Origin: CAZQVN01 sp964596775
Lineage (GTDB): Bacteria > Eisenbacteria > RBG-16-71-46 > JABDJR01 > JAWXBZ01
NCBI GenBank assembly: GCA_964596775.1
Contig: CAZQVN010000032.1
Span: forward strand, 1-40,980
DNA: 40,980 nucleotides
Direction: 5' to 3'
Part shown: in pieces, positions 8,262 to 15,241 of the stretch
Layout of the letters: every line of letters starts with the position of its first letter
Position numbering within the stretch: the first letter of the stretch is position 1
Position numbers and translations under genes: made by a program
The notes under the pieces: model-generated
Told to the model about the DNA's origin: nothing
The model's input: only the letters and a program-made list of their open reading frames with translations
The model's database searches: none

Positions 8262-8694
8262 TCCTGTGCGGCTGGAAGATACGGTCCGATGGATGGCACG
8301 CGCGGCGTCGGACCTGAGATCCGCACGTCATGCACTCGTTGCTGAGCCGCCTATCCTCGACGATGCAGTCTTTCACTGCCAGCAGGCAGCGGAAAAGGCG
8401 CTCAAGGGCTTTCTCTGCTGGCATGATGTCGTCTTTCGCAAGACGCATAACCTCGAGGAGATTGGGGAACAGTGTCTCGCGGTCGACGATACGCTGAGAC
8501 CGGCCGTGGACACGGCCGTCCCGTTGACTCAGTACGCATGGCAGTATCGATACCCGGGTGACGAGATTGCGCCGTCACAAGAGGAAGTCAGCGATGCGAT
8601 TCGATCTGCGACGGGCCTTTTCGACGCGATCCTGAGAGTATTGCCGCCAGACGTCACGCAAGAGCTGACCAACCGCAAGGCAGGCGGGGCTTGA
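8251..8694 (+). CDS. HEPN domain protein (toxin partner of the nucleotidyltransferase)
   Basis: 147 residues from the ATG at 8251, which overlaps the upstream stop (8259-8261); a longer reading from 8041 would lie inside the nucleotidyltransferase. The helix FHCQQAAEKALKGFL and the later FRKTHNLEEIG are hallmark blocks of the Pfam HEPN family. The Rx4-6H RNase motif of HepT-type toxins is not seen; only RKTH (63-66) is present, as in many MNT-associated HEPN proteins whose activity is unclear. The pair is probably a toxin-antitoxin module or a nucleotide-binding stress module. Translational coupling is expected from the overlap. Confidence 0.87.
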   Translation: MPLDPVRLEDTVRWMARAASDLRSARHALVAEPPILDDAVFHCQQAAEKALKGFLCWHDVVFRKTHNLEEIGEQCLAVDDTLRPAVDTAVPLTQYAWQYRYPGDEIAPSQEEVSDAIRSATGLFDAILRVLPPDVTQELTNRKAGGA

Positions 8695-8699
8695 TTGCA

Positions 8700-8924
8700 A
8701 TGACCTGTTCACTTTGCAAACATGGCGACACTCGTCCGGGCGACGTTACCGTGACCCTTCAGCGGGGTGAGGCGACGGTGATTCTGAAGGGAGTCCCGGC
8801 GGAAGTCTGTGAGAATTGCGGTGAGTATTATCTATCCGAAAAAACCAGTGAGCAGGTCCTGGCACGGGCGGAACAGGCCGTCAAGAGCGGTGCAGAGGTG
8901 AAGATTCTTCGATTTGCGGCATAG
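8700..8924 (+). CDS. YgiT-type (MqsA N-terminal-like) zinc finger protein
   Basis: 74 residues from ATG 8700, five nt after the HEPN stop; a TTG at 8691 overlapping that stop is an alternative. Two CxxC pairs (Cys3/Cys6 and Cys37/Cys40, CENCGEYY) flank a small beta-sheet region, the usual YgiT-type zinc finger arrangement. It ends after a short amphipathic tail (AEVKILRF) and lacks the helix-turn-helix domain of full MqsA. Such fingers usually sit downstream of a DUF4258/MqsR-like toxin as antitoxin; here the upstream gene is HEPN, which is unusual. It closes the operon, followed by a strong terminator. Confidence 0.85.
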   Translation: MTCSLCKHGDTRPGDVTVTLQRGEATVILKGVPAEVCENCGEYYLSEKTSEQVLARAEQAVKSGAEVKILRFAA

Positions 8925-8987
8925 CCCATAATCCATCCGAAAAGAGTTTGATTAAAAGAGGTCGTCGGCCCCGCCAGATGAACTTTG

Positions 8988-9023
8988 AGCCCTTCAGCGA
9001 TAGCGTTGAAGGGCTTTTTGTTT
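8988..9023 (+). terminator. Rho-independent terminator of the MNT-HEPN-YgiT operon
   Basis: AGCCCTTCA (8988-8996) pairs perfectly with TGAAGGGCT (9007-9015) around a 10-nt loop, followed by five T and a further TTT after one G. It stands 63 nt after the YgiT stop. A textbook intrinsic terminator and the clearest one in the window. Confidence 0.9.
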
Positions 9024-9086
9024 ACGGCGCTTAGTTAAACGACGGTCGAAAACCGCGGCGCCGGCCGCGTGGCCGAGGCGTCTCCC

Positions 9087-9238
9087 GTCTATCGGCCCCG
9101 CCATTCCAAACGCACGCCGTTCTACCAGACGAGCCCCGGTTCGGATACCTGCGCCCGGGGGTGCCGCGGATGGTGTCGGCGTTTCTGGAGTGCGGCCGGT
9201 TGCAGAACGGGTTCGCCCACATCAGCTGTCCGTCGTAG
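9087..9238 (+). pseudogene. Remnant of an IS91-type transposase (N-terminal zinc-binding part)
   Basis: One frame (9087-9131) reads VYRPRHSKRTPFYQT; a second frame (9140-9238) reads FGYLRPGVPRMVSAFLECG then RLQNGFAHISCP and a stop. These fit the two ends of the zinc-binding N-terminus of IS91-family transposases (YRPRxPxxSPLYQ ... YGxxRPVIxxVVxxFLECGDLxxGFARVRCP), with about 25 residues missing between them. The catalytic part is gone. Together with the preceding terminator this fills the 350-nt gap between the two toxin-antitoxin modules; nothing else is seen there. Confidence 0.65.
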
Positions 9239-9274
9239 CCGCGGTGACCGTCGCCGGTTCGATCAGCCGTGCGA

Positions 9275-9607
9275 TCAGTCCAAAGTCAGCAACGCGGCGG
9301 TCGCATCATTCTCGAAAGACACGAGGTCCGCGTGGCGCAATCGAAGCAGGTCCGCGATCTGTGACGTGGAACAATTTCCCAGGCGGATCCAGACCACCTT
9401 TGGAGGGTGACCAAACAGGAAGCTCTTTTGATGAAAGTCAGCGTCCTTGGAAACGATAACGAATCCGTTGGCAGCCGCGTACTCCCAAATTGCGTCATCA
9501 TCTGCGGCCTGCAGGCCGAGTTCCCTGACGTGAAATGAACCGGCATAGAGATCGGTCAGACTTGGAACAAGCCGCGGAGAGAGATTCTGGTCGAAGAGCA
9601 GCTTCAC
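9275..9607 (-). CDS. DUF5615 PIN-like protein (putative toxin)
   Basis: 110 residues. GTG start at 9607 overlaps the DUF433 stop (GTGA, 4 nt), so translation is coupled. The opening KLLFDQNLSPRLV carries the first conserved Asp (Asp6); a second acidic cluster is ADDDAI (35-40) and the third is SKDADF (Asp55, Asp57), the usual layout of DUF5615/Mut7-C-like PIN domains. PIN-fold proteins are metal-dependent ribonucleases, and DUF5615 proteins are regularly paired with DUF433 proteins in VapBC-like modules. All acids are present and the frame is intact. Toxicity is inferred, not shown. Confidence 0.88.
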   Translation of the reverse strand: MKLLFDQNLSPRLVPSLTDLYAGSFHVRELGLQAADDDAIWEYAAANGFVIVSKDADFHQKSFLFGHPPKVVWIRLGNCSTSQIADLLRLRHADLVSFENDATAALLTLD

Positions 9608-9831
9608 GAACCGGGAATGGACAAGAGCTTTCGCTCCCGATCAGCGGCGAACGAAAGACAGGCCCGGATGTCCTCGCGATTCAGGTCAGGGAAATCAGCA
9701 AGAATCTGATCCTCTGACATGCCGGAGGCCAGGTACTCAAGCACATCATAGACGGTGATTCGAAGGCCCCGGATGCATGGTTTTCCACCGCGCTTTCCCG
9801 GCTCGATGGTGATTAATTGTTGATAGTTCAT
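9604..9831 (-). CDS. DUF433 protein (putative antitoxin, VapB-like)
   Basis: 75 residues, the normal size of the family. GKPCIRGLRITVYDVLEYLA and the later SEDQILADFPDL are the characteristic DUF433 blocks (pattern GxPxIxGTRIxVxxILxxLAxGxSxxxILxDYPxL), forming a small winged-helix-like DNA-binding fold. It lies upstream of, and overlaps, the DUF5615 gene. In the usual model it neutralises the PIN partner and represses the common promoter. A promoter-like sequence ends about 8 nt before the ATG, so its message may be leaderless. Confidence 0.88.
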   Translation of the reverse strand: MNYQQLITIEPGKRGGKPCIRGLRITVYDVLEYLASGMSEDQILADFPDLNREDIRACLSFAADRERKLLSIPGS

Positions 9832-9839
9832 GAATCAAG

Positions 9840-9867
9840 AGTATGTGGGGGCACAGCCCGGGGTCAA
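9840..9867 (-). promoter_or_regulatory. Candidate promoter of the DUF433-DUF5615 pair
   Basis: On the minus strand TTGACC (9867-9862), a 16-nt spacer and CATACT (9845-9840). The -10 box ends 8 nt before the ATG at 9831, so transcription would start at or within a couple of bases of the start codon. No Shine-Dalgarno sequence fits between them, which agrees with a leaderless message. Sequence match only. Confidence 0.45.
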
Positions 9868-9966
9868 GTGTGATCTGAACAGTGTGCGGTTGCCACGTGA
9901 AAATGTCCCGGCAGACCATGACTTGCCCGGTGGCCGTCAAGCCCTGTACGCTGATCCTGGCACTAC

Positions 9967-9983
9967 CGGGCCGGACCGGCCCG
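9967..9983 (+). promoter_or_regulatory. GC-rich hairpin in the leader of the FG-GAP gene
   Basis: CGGGCCG (9967-9973) and CGGCCCG (9977-9983) form a perfect 7-bp stem with a GAC loop, shortly upstream of the AGAGGAG ribosome site (about 9989-9995) and the ATG at 10003. No T-run follows, so it is not a terminator. It could affect initiation or message stability, or be chance in GC-rich DNA. Confidence 0.3.
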
Positions 9984-10002
9984 TCATTGAGAGGAGCCGC
10001 CC

Positions 10003-12489
10003 ATGCCCTCACAGTATCCTCACGTTTCCATCATCCGGGTCCGTCGCCTTCTTCCCATTCTCATCCTCACTCTCCTCTCAGGGTCTCCTTGCATCGCGGG
10101 ACGATCCTCAGGTTTCGAACCGGAACAACGCCTCGGTCTCCTGGATGCTCCGTTCGTTACGCTGGAGATCAACAAGGACTGTCCGATGGTCCTGGTGGAG
10201 GATCTGAACGGAGATGGTCTCATCGATCTGGCGGTACCGAGGGGGCTCACCGTCTCCATCTTTCTTGCTTCTCGAACCGGAGGGTATCAGCCGAGACGCG
10301 ACATCCCGTTGCCCGCTTCTTCCGTATCCATGGCCGCCGGCGACTTCAACGGTGACTCCATCATTGATCTGGCCTTGACGCAGCACGGCGACTCGGTGGT
10401 CATGATTCTCACCGGAGACGGCACCGGAAATTTCCGTATCGGCCCGGCCTTTCGGGTCGCGCCACACCCCCTGGTCATTCGTTCCGGGGACCTCGACGGG
10501 GACTCCCTGACCGACCTAGTGGTGGTCGGGAGAACCGGTCTGGTGACCGTGCTGCGAGGGGATCCTTCCGGATACTATTTCACAACCATCACGCTCGAAT
10601 CCGTTACCTCGCACGTCGCTCCGAAACTGGAATTGCGCGATGTGGACGGTGATCGGCGCATCGACATCGTGCTCTTCGAAATCGGCCAGTCCCGCATTTC
10701 CGTTTTCCGTAACCAGGAGGAAGGCCGTTTCGCCGGACCTGTGATATGGGACCTGGGAAATGTCTGCAAAGACTTTGAACTGGCCGACTTTGATGAAGAC
10801 GGTCGGCTCGACCTGGCTCTTCTCAGAGCCAATGCACCCCTGATGCACTTCCGCCCGGGCGTCGACGGTGGATTGTTCGGCCCGGGAACCACCCAGATCG
10901 TTCCCGAAGACGGCCGGTTCCTGGCCCTGCTGGATATCGACCGGGACGGGCGTGACGAACTGATTTCCTTTCACCCGCGGGTTTCGGCCGGGCAGGTCAT
11001 CGTGCCGGGTGACGTGCGCTTCTCGCCGGAGCGGAGTTTTCCCGTTTTGGACTTCGGCGTGGCCATCCCGGCGGATCTGGACGGCGACGGTTTCGACGAA
11101 CTTATCATCGGTGGTCGCGGGATCAATATCTATCGCGAATGGGGTCGTCGTCTGCCCGGCAATCGCGGACCGGAAGTTCTCGGGTCTCCGGCCTGGGTGG
11201 AATCCGGCGATCTGAACGGCGACGGGATTCCGGATCTGGCCGTTCAATCCGCTCATGGCGTCACGATTCTCTTCGGGCAGGGAGAGGGAACATTTCCGAC
11301 CCGCACGGAGATTCCGTTCGAGGGCCGACCGTACCTGCTCCGGCTCGGCCACCTCAACGACGACCGGAATCTCGATATCCTTGCGGTACATCTGGAGTCG
11401 AATCGACTTCAACTCTCACTCGGGGACGGGAAAGGTCGATTCGACCCGGGCGGCAGCCTGGCCATTGACGGTGGATCCTTGTCGCAGAAGCTGGTTCTGC
11501 TGGCGGACCTTGATCGCGACGGTCTGGATGATCTCATCACCGCCAATCCCGGGGACAGGTCATTCCGCGTCTTCCGCAACCGGAGAGCCGGCGGATTTGG
11601 ACCGGCGGAAGTGGTAGGCGTCTCCGGCATGGTGTATGCCCTGGCCATCGGCGACCTCGACGGAAACGGCACGCCCGATCTCGTTGCCTCGAACACGGTG
11701 GAGGACGTGCTGTCGCTGTTTTTCAGTCGCCAGGACGGAACATTCGGAGAGGAACAGGTGATCCCGCTCGAGGATCCGGGACCGCTCGTGGTCGGCGACG
11801 TGAACGGTGACGGCCGGGCGGATATCGTGACCACACACCAGGATGCACCCTGGGGACTGACGGCCTTGATCAACCAGGGCGAAGGTCGTTTCCGAACCGA
11901 TCCGCGACAGCCGCCGCAGACCGCCGGCCGATTGATGAAACTGGCCGACTTCGATGGCGACCAGGTTCCGGACCTGGCCATGAACTCTTCCGGCAGGGAC
12001 GTCGTGTTTCTCCTGTTCGGGCATGGCGACGGAACCTTCGATCCACCGATGGGCTTCGGGACCGGAGGCGGACCGGTCGCGTTCACGGTCGCGGATTTGA
12101 ACGGGGACGGCTCGCCCGATCTCGCAACCGCGAATCATTACGGACAGAGTGTCAGCATTCTGTTGAACCGGCGGGTTCCGGGCCCTGTCGGGCCCGTGCC
12201 GGCCGGATTCCGCCTGCAGCCTCCTTCGCCGAACCCGTTCGGCCCGTGGACCACCGTTTCCTGGTCCCTGCCGGGAGCGGGTCGCGCACAACTCGCCGTG
12301 CACGATGTCACCGGGCGCACCGTGGCGACGCTGCTGGACGCAACCCTGTCGGGGGGTAGCCACACCGCGACCTGGCACGGCCGGGACGATGGAGGGCGCC
12401 GCGTTGGGGCCGGGGTCTACTTTCTCCGACTGGCTTTCGAAAACCGCATCGCAACGGCGCGGGTGACGCTCACCGGGGTGGCTCGATGA
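10003..12489 (+). CDS. Secreted FG-GAP/VCBS protein with 14 repeats and FlgD-type C-terminal domain
   Basis: 828 residues; ATG 10003 follows AGAGGAG. Signal peptide RRLLPILILTLLSGSPCIA. Fourteen FG-GAP/VCBS units each carry a calcium-type loop of the form DLNGDGxxDL (for example EDLNGDGLIDLAV, GDVNGDGRADIVT, ADLNGDGSPDLAT), which would make two seven-bladed integrin-like propellers. The C-terminal ~95 residues (PSPNPFGPW, AVHDVTGRTVATL, TWHGRDDGG, GVYFLRL) are the FlgD-Ig/type IX-like domain. Predicted role: calcium-stabilised surface or released protein for binding or adhesion; no enzymatic motif. It overlaps the next gene by ATGA (12486-12489), so the two are translationally coupled. Confidence 0.9.
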   Translation: MPSQYPHVSIIRVRRLLPILILTLLSGSPCIAGRSSGFEPEQRLGLLDAPFVTLEINKDCPMVLVEDLNGDGLIDLAVPRGLTVSIFLASRTGGYQPRRDIPLPASSVSMAAGDFNGDSIIDLALTQHGDSVVMILTGDGTGNFRIGPAFRVAPHPLVIRSGDLDGDSLTDLVVVGRTGLVTVLRGDPSGYYFTTITLESVTSHVAPKLELRDVDGDRRIDIVLFEIGQSRISVFRNQEEGRFAGPVIWDLGNVCKDFELADFDEDGRLDLALLRANAPLMHFRPGVDGGLFGPGTTQIVPEDGRFLALLDIDRDGRDELISFHPRVSAGQVIVPGDVRFSPERSFPVLDFGVAIPADLDGDGFDELIIGGRGINIYREWGRRLPGNRGPEVLGSPAWVESGDLNGDGIPDLAVQSAHGVTILFGQGEGTFPTRTEIPFEGRPYLLRLGHLNDDRNLDILAVHLESNRLQLSLGDGKGRFDPGGSLAIDGGSLSQKLVLLADLDRDGLDDLITANPGDRSFRVFRNRRAGGFGPAEVVGVSGMVYALAIGDLDGNGTPDLVASNTVEDVLSLFFSRQDGTFGEEQVIPLEDPGPLVVGDVNGDGRADIVTTHQDAPWGLTALINQGEGRFRTDPRQPPQTAGRLMKLADFDGDQVPDLAMNSSGRDVVFLLFGHGDGTFDPPMGFGTGGGPVAFTVADLNGDGSPDLATANHYGQSVSILLNRRVPGPVGPVPAGFRLQPPSPNPFGPWTTVSWSLPGAGRAQLAVHDVTGRTVATLLDATLSGGSHTATWHGRDDGGRRVGAGVYFLRLAFENRIATARVTLTGVAR

Positions 12490-15116
12490 AACAGCCATGG
12501 ACGGTCCCTCTGCTGCTGCTTTCGTTGCTTGCGGCGTCGACAGCCCGCGGCGAAACGGACGGACTCTGGCGTGGGCACCCGCAGCCATCAGGATTGAGTT
12601 CCATGCGTGTGGTCTATGACAGTCATCGGCATCAGGTCGTCCTGGTCGGCCGTCACCCGTCCGGAATCCAGACCTGGACTCGGAGCCTCGATCCACCCCA
12701 TGAGTGGAAACGACTGGGTCATGAGGGCCAAACTCCCGTCTGGAGGGAACCATCGATTCATTACGACGGCGGACAGGATCGCCTCGTCTTCTTCGGCGGC
12801 CAATCAAGTTCCGCAAACGAGACCTGGTTCCTGCCGCTCAGTGAGCCGCATCGCTGGGAGAAGATGACTCCTTCAGGAAGAGACATTCCACCCGGCCGAT
12901 GGCTCCACGCCACCGCGTTCGACAGCCGTCGGAACCGAGTGCTCGTCTTCGGTGGTCCGGAAGCCGCGGATGTCTGGGCCCTGAATCTCGGCGACACCCC
13001 GGGATGGGAAGAGCTCACGCCGGCCGGACCATTGCCGTCTCCGCGGGTGCGACCCTCGGCCATTTACGATCCGGTCCGGGACCGACTGGTCATCTTCGGG
13101 GGATCCGGATTCGACGACACCTGGGAACTGACCCTGGGAACCGGATCGCACTGGAATCGGATACCGGCCATCGGAGTTCCGCCCGCGCGGCGGGACGGTC
13201 ACATCGCTGCCTACGATGGGGCAGGGGATCGGATGATCATCTATGCCGGGTCCATGAAGGAGGACGGAGACTTCCGGAAGTCATCGGCCTGGTCGCTCGG
13301 TCTGGGCCATCGACCGGTCTGGATCCCCCTGATCACCGGACCGGTGGTTCCCGAACCGGGCTATCCGGTGATGGGTCTCGTCGATACCCGGGAACAGCGT
13401 CTGGTCGTCATCCGGGGAAGAGTGATGCACGCACTGCCGCTCGCCGCACCGGTCTGGCATGAACTGGCTCCCGGGCCGGAGAGCCGTACGAATCACTCCG
13501 CGGTCGTGGACACGAAACGGGATCGCATGATCGTCTCGGGTGGACAGGTCGGCGGCCGGTTCGGCGCGGACATCTGGACCCTGTCGCTCGACTCGTTCCT
13601 CTGGTCCCGATGGCCCCTTTCCGGTGTGGCCAGGGAGAACCATCACCTGATCGTCGATCCCCGGCGAAGCCGGCTGCTGGAAATGTTCGGCAACAGCAGT
13701 TTTTATCCGGGCTGTCATTCCCGGGACGACCCCTGGCTTCCTCTCTGCAGGGCGGAGCTGCGCGTGCATCCGCTGGACGGGGGACCGGCGGTCGACCTGG
13801 AGCGGAGTTTTTATTGTTCCGGAGAGAGCGTCGTCCTGGACCCGATCGAAGACCAGCTGGTCCTCTTCGGAGGCTGCCGTGTCACCTACTCTTGCGGTCA
13901 CATCGCAAATGCCACCTTTATCTATTCGAACCGGACGGGAGTGATGGATCTCGACCGTTCGCTCACGCCCCTGGAGGTGGAGGTGGCCGGCGAGTCACCG
14001 TCGCCCCGGACGCATCACACGATGGTTTACGACGACCGCCGGGACCGGATGGTCCTGTTCGGCGGCAGCGGCGCGAGTGGGCGGTCCAGCGAGGTCTGGA
14101 CGTTGTCGCTGGCCGGCGGGCCGGCCTGGAGCCGGCTGGAACCGGCTGGAGCGGGACCGCCGCCACTCTCCCGCCACGCGGCAATCTATGACCCGGTGCG
14201 TGACCGGATGATCGTGCTTGCCAGCCGTGGGAATTCCCGGGGACCGATCGACTCGAGTGCGGTCTGGGCCCTCACGTTCGGCGACTCGCCGGTCTGGTCC
14301 GAGCTGAGACCGGCCGGTCCGCAGCCGACCGGTCGAACCGGTCACACGCTCGTCTATGACGGACGCCGCGACCGGATGATCCTGTTCGGTGGCAGCGAAA
14401 GATTCAACTCCGGATCCGATTACGATCTCTGGACCCTGGAATGGGGGGATCCGATGCTGGAGGTCGAACTGGACCTGATGCCCGGAGAGGCCGGGAATCG
14501 CCTGAATCCCGCCGCGGGCGGACGAATCCCGGCGGCGATCCTCGGCGGGGACTTGTTCGATCCGATCGACCTGGATCCCGCTACGCTCCTGCTGGCCGGA
14601 GCTCCTCCGGCCCGCGGCCCGGACGGGGCTCTTCTTGCCGCCCTCGTCGACGTGAACGGAGATGGCCGGCGCGACCTCTGCTTCCAGGTCGATATCGCGG
14701 CGATGGACCTGAGGGCGCCCCGGCGGAGGGTACTGCTGGAAGCGCGCACCAGAAACGATCGCCCCGTCCGCGGCCGGGACCGCGTGATCCTCGACCCGGC
14801 GGCCTCTCCGGCCGAAGGCTGTTCTCCGGCGCGACGACTGGATCTCCGGGGCCCCGCCGCGGCCGGCTGGAGCGGGCCCGTTCTCGAAGCGATGATACTC
14901 GTGCCGAACGCTTCTCCGGTTCGGCTCGACCTGTTCGACGTGACGGGGCGGCACATTCTGAGCCGCCGCGAGCCGATCCCCGTACCCGGCGAACATCGGG
15001 TCGCCATTCGCCCGGATCGGAGCCTCGCCTCCGGAGTCTATCTGCTCCGGCTGGAGCAGGATGGGCGTACCGCATCCCGGAAGATTCTCAGGCGGAACGT
15101 GCTGTCGCAGCCGTAG
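12486..15116 (+). CDS. Secreted Kelch-repeat beta-propeller protein with FlgD-type C-terminal segment
   Basis: 876 residues. ATG overlaps the upstream stop by 4 nt. Signal peptide PWTVPLLLLSLLAASTARG. About ten Kelch-like blades follow the pattern YDxxRDRLVIFGGSGxxDxWxLxL...WxxLxPxGxxPxxR (galactose-oxidase-like propeller), up to about 14430. A separate module then reads DLMPGEAGNRLNPAAGGRIP ... DVNGDGRRDL, a known small domain in secreted proteins with one calcium-loop-like motif. The end (RLDLFDVTGRHIL, GVYLLRLEQDG) is a FlgD-type segment without the usual PNP opening and with an unusual last residue run (RRNVLSQP). Probably exported together with the FG-GAP protein. No copper ligands of galactose oxidase are evident. 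Confidence 0.88.
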   Translation: MKQPWTVPLLLLSLLAASTARGETDGLWRGHPQPSGLSSMRVVYDSHRHQVVLVGRHPSGIQTWTRSLDPPHEWKRLGHEGQTPVWREPSIHYDGGQDRLVFFGGQSSSANETWFLPLSEPHRWEKMTPSGRDIPPGRWLHATAFDSRRNRVLVFGGPEAADVWALNLGDTPGWEELTPAGPLPSPRVRPSAIYDPVRDRLVIFGGSGFDDTWELTLGTGSHWNRIPAIGVPPARRDGHIAAYDGAGDRMIIYAGSMKEDGDFRKSSAWSLGLGHRPVWIPLITGPVVPEPGYPVMGLVDTREQRLVVIRGRVMHALPLAAPVWHELAPGPESRTNHSAVVDTKRDRMIVSGGQVGGRFGADIWTLSLDSFLWSRWPLSGVARENHHLIVDPRRSRLLEMFGNSSFYPGCHSRDDPWLPLCRAELRVHPLDGGPAVDLERSFYCSGESVVLDPIEDQLVLFGGCRVTYSCGHIANATFIYSNRTGVMDLDRSLTPLEVEVAGESPSPRTHHTMVYDDRRDRMVLFGGSGASGRSSEVWTLSLAGGPAWSRLEPAGAGPPPLSRHAAIYDPVRDRMIVLASRGNSRGPIDSSAVWALTFGDSPVWSELRPAGPQPTGRTGHTLVYDGRRDRMILFGGSERFNSGSDYDLWTLEWGDPMLEVELDLMPGEAGNRLNPAAGGRIPAAILGGDLFDPIDLDPATLLLAGAPPARGPDGALLAALVDVNGDGRRDLCFQVDIAAMDLRAPRRRVLLEARTRNDRPVRGRDRVILDPAASPAEGCSPARRLDLRGPAAAGWSGPVLEAMILVPNASPVRLDLFDVTGRHILSRREPIPVPGEHRVAIRPDRSLASGVYLLRLEQDGRTASRKILRRNVLSQP

Positions 15117-15241
15117 GACGTTCGACGTGGCTATCTGTCGAGCGACGACATCCCCTGCCGGATCGCCGCGCCTCGCACCGCGCCAGCTCCTCCGCCAACT
15201 GCTTCGACTGCCGCGATCCGTTCGCGGGGGAGGGCCGATCG

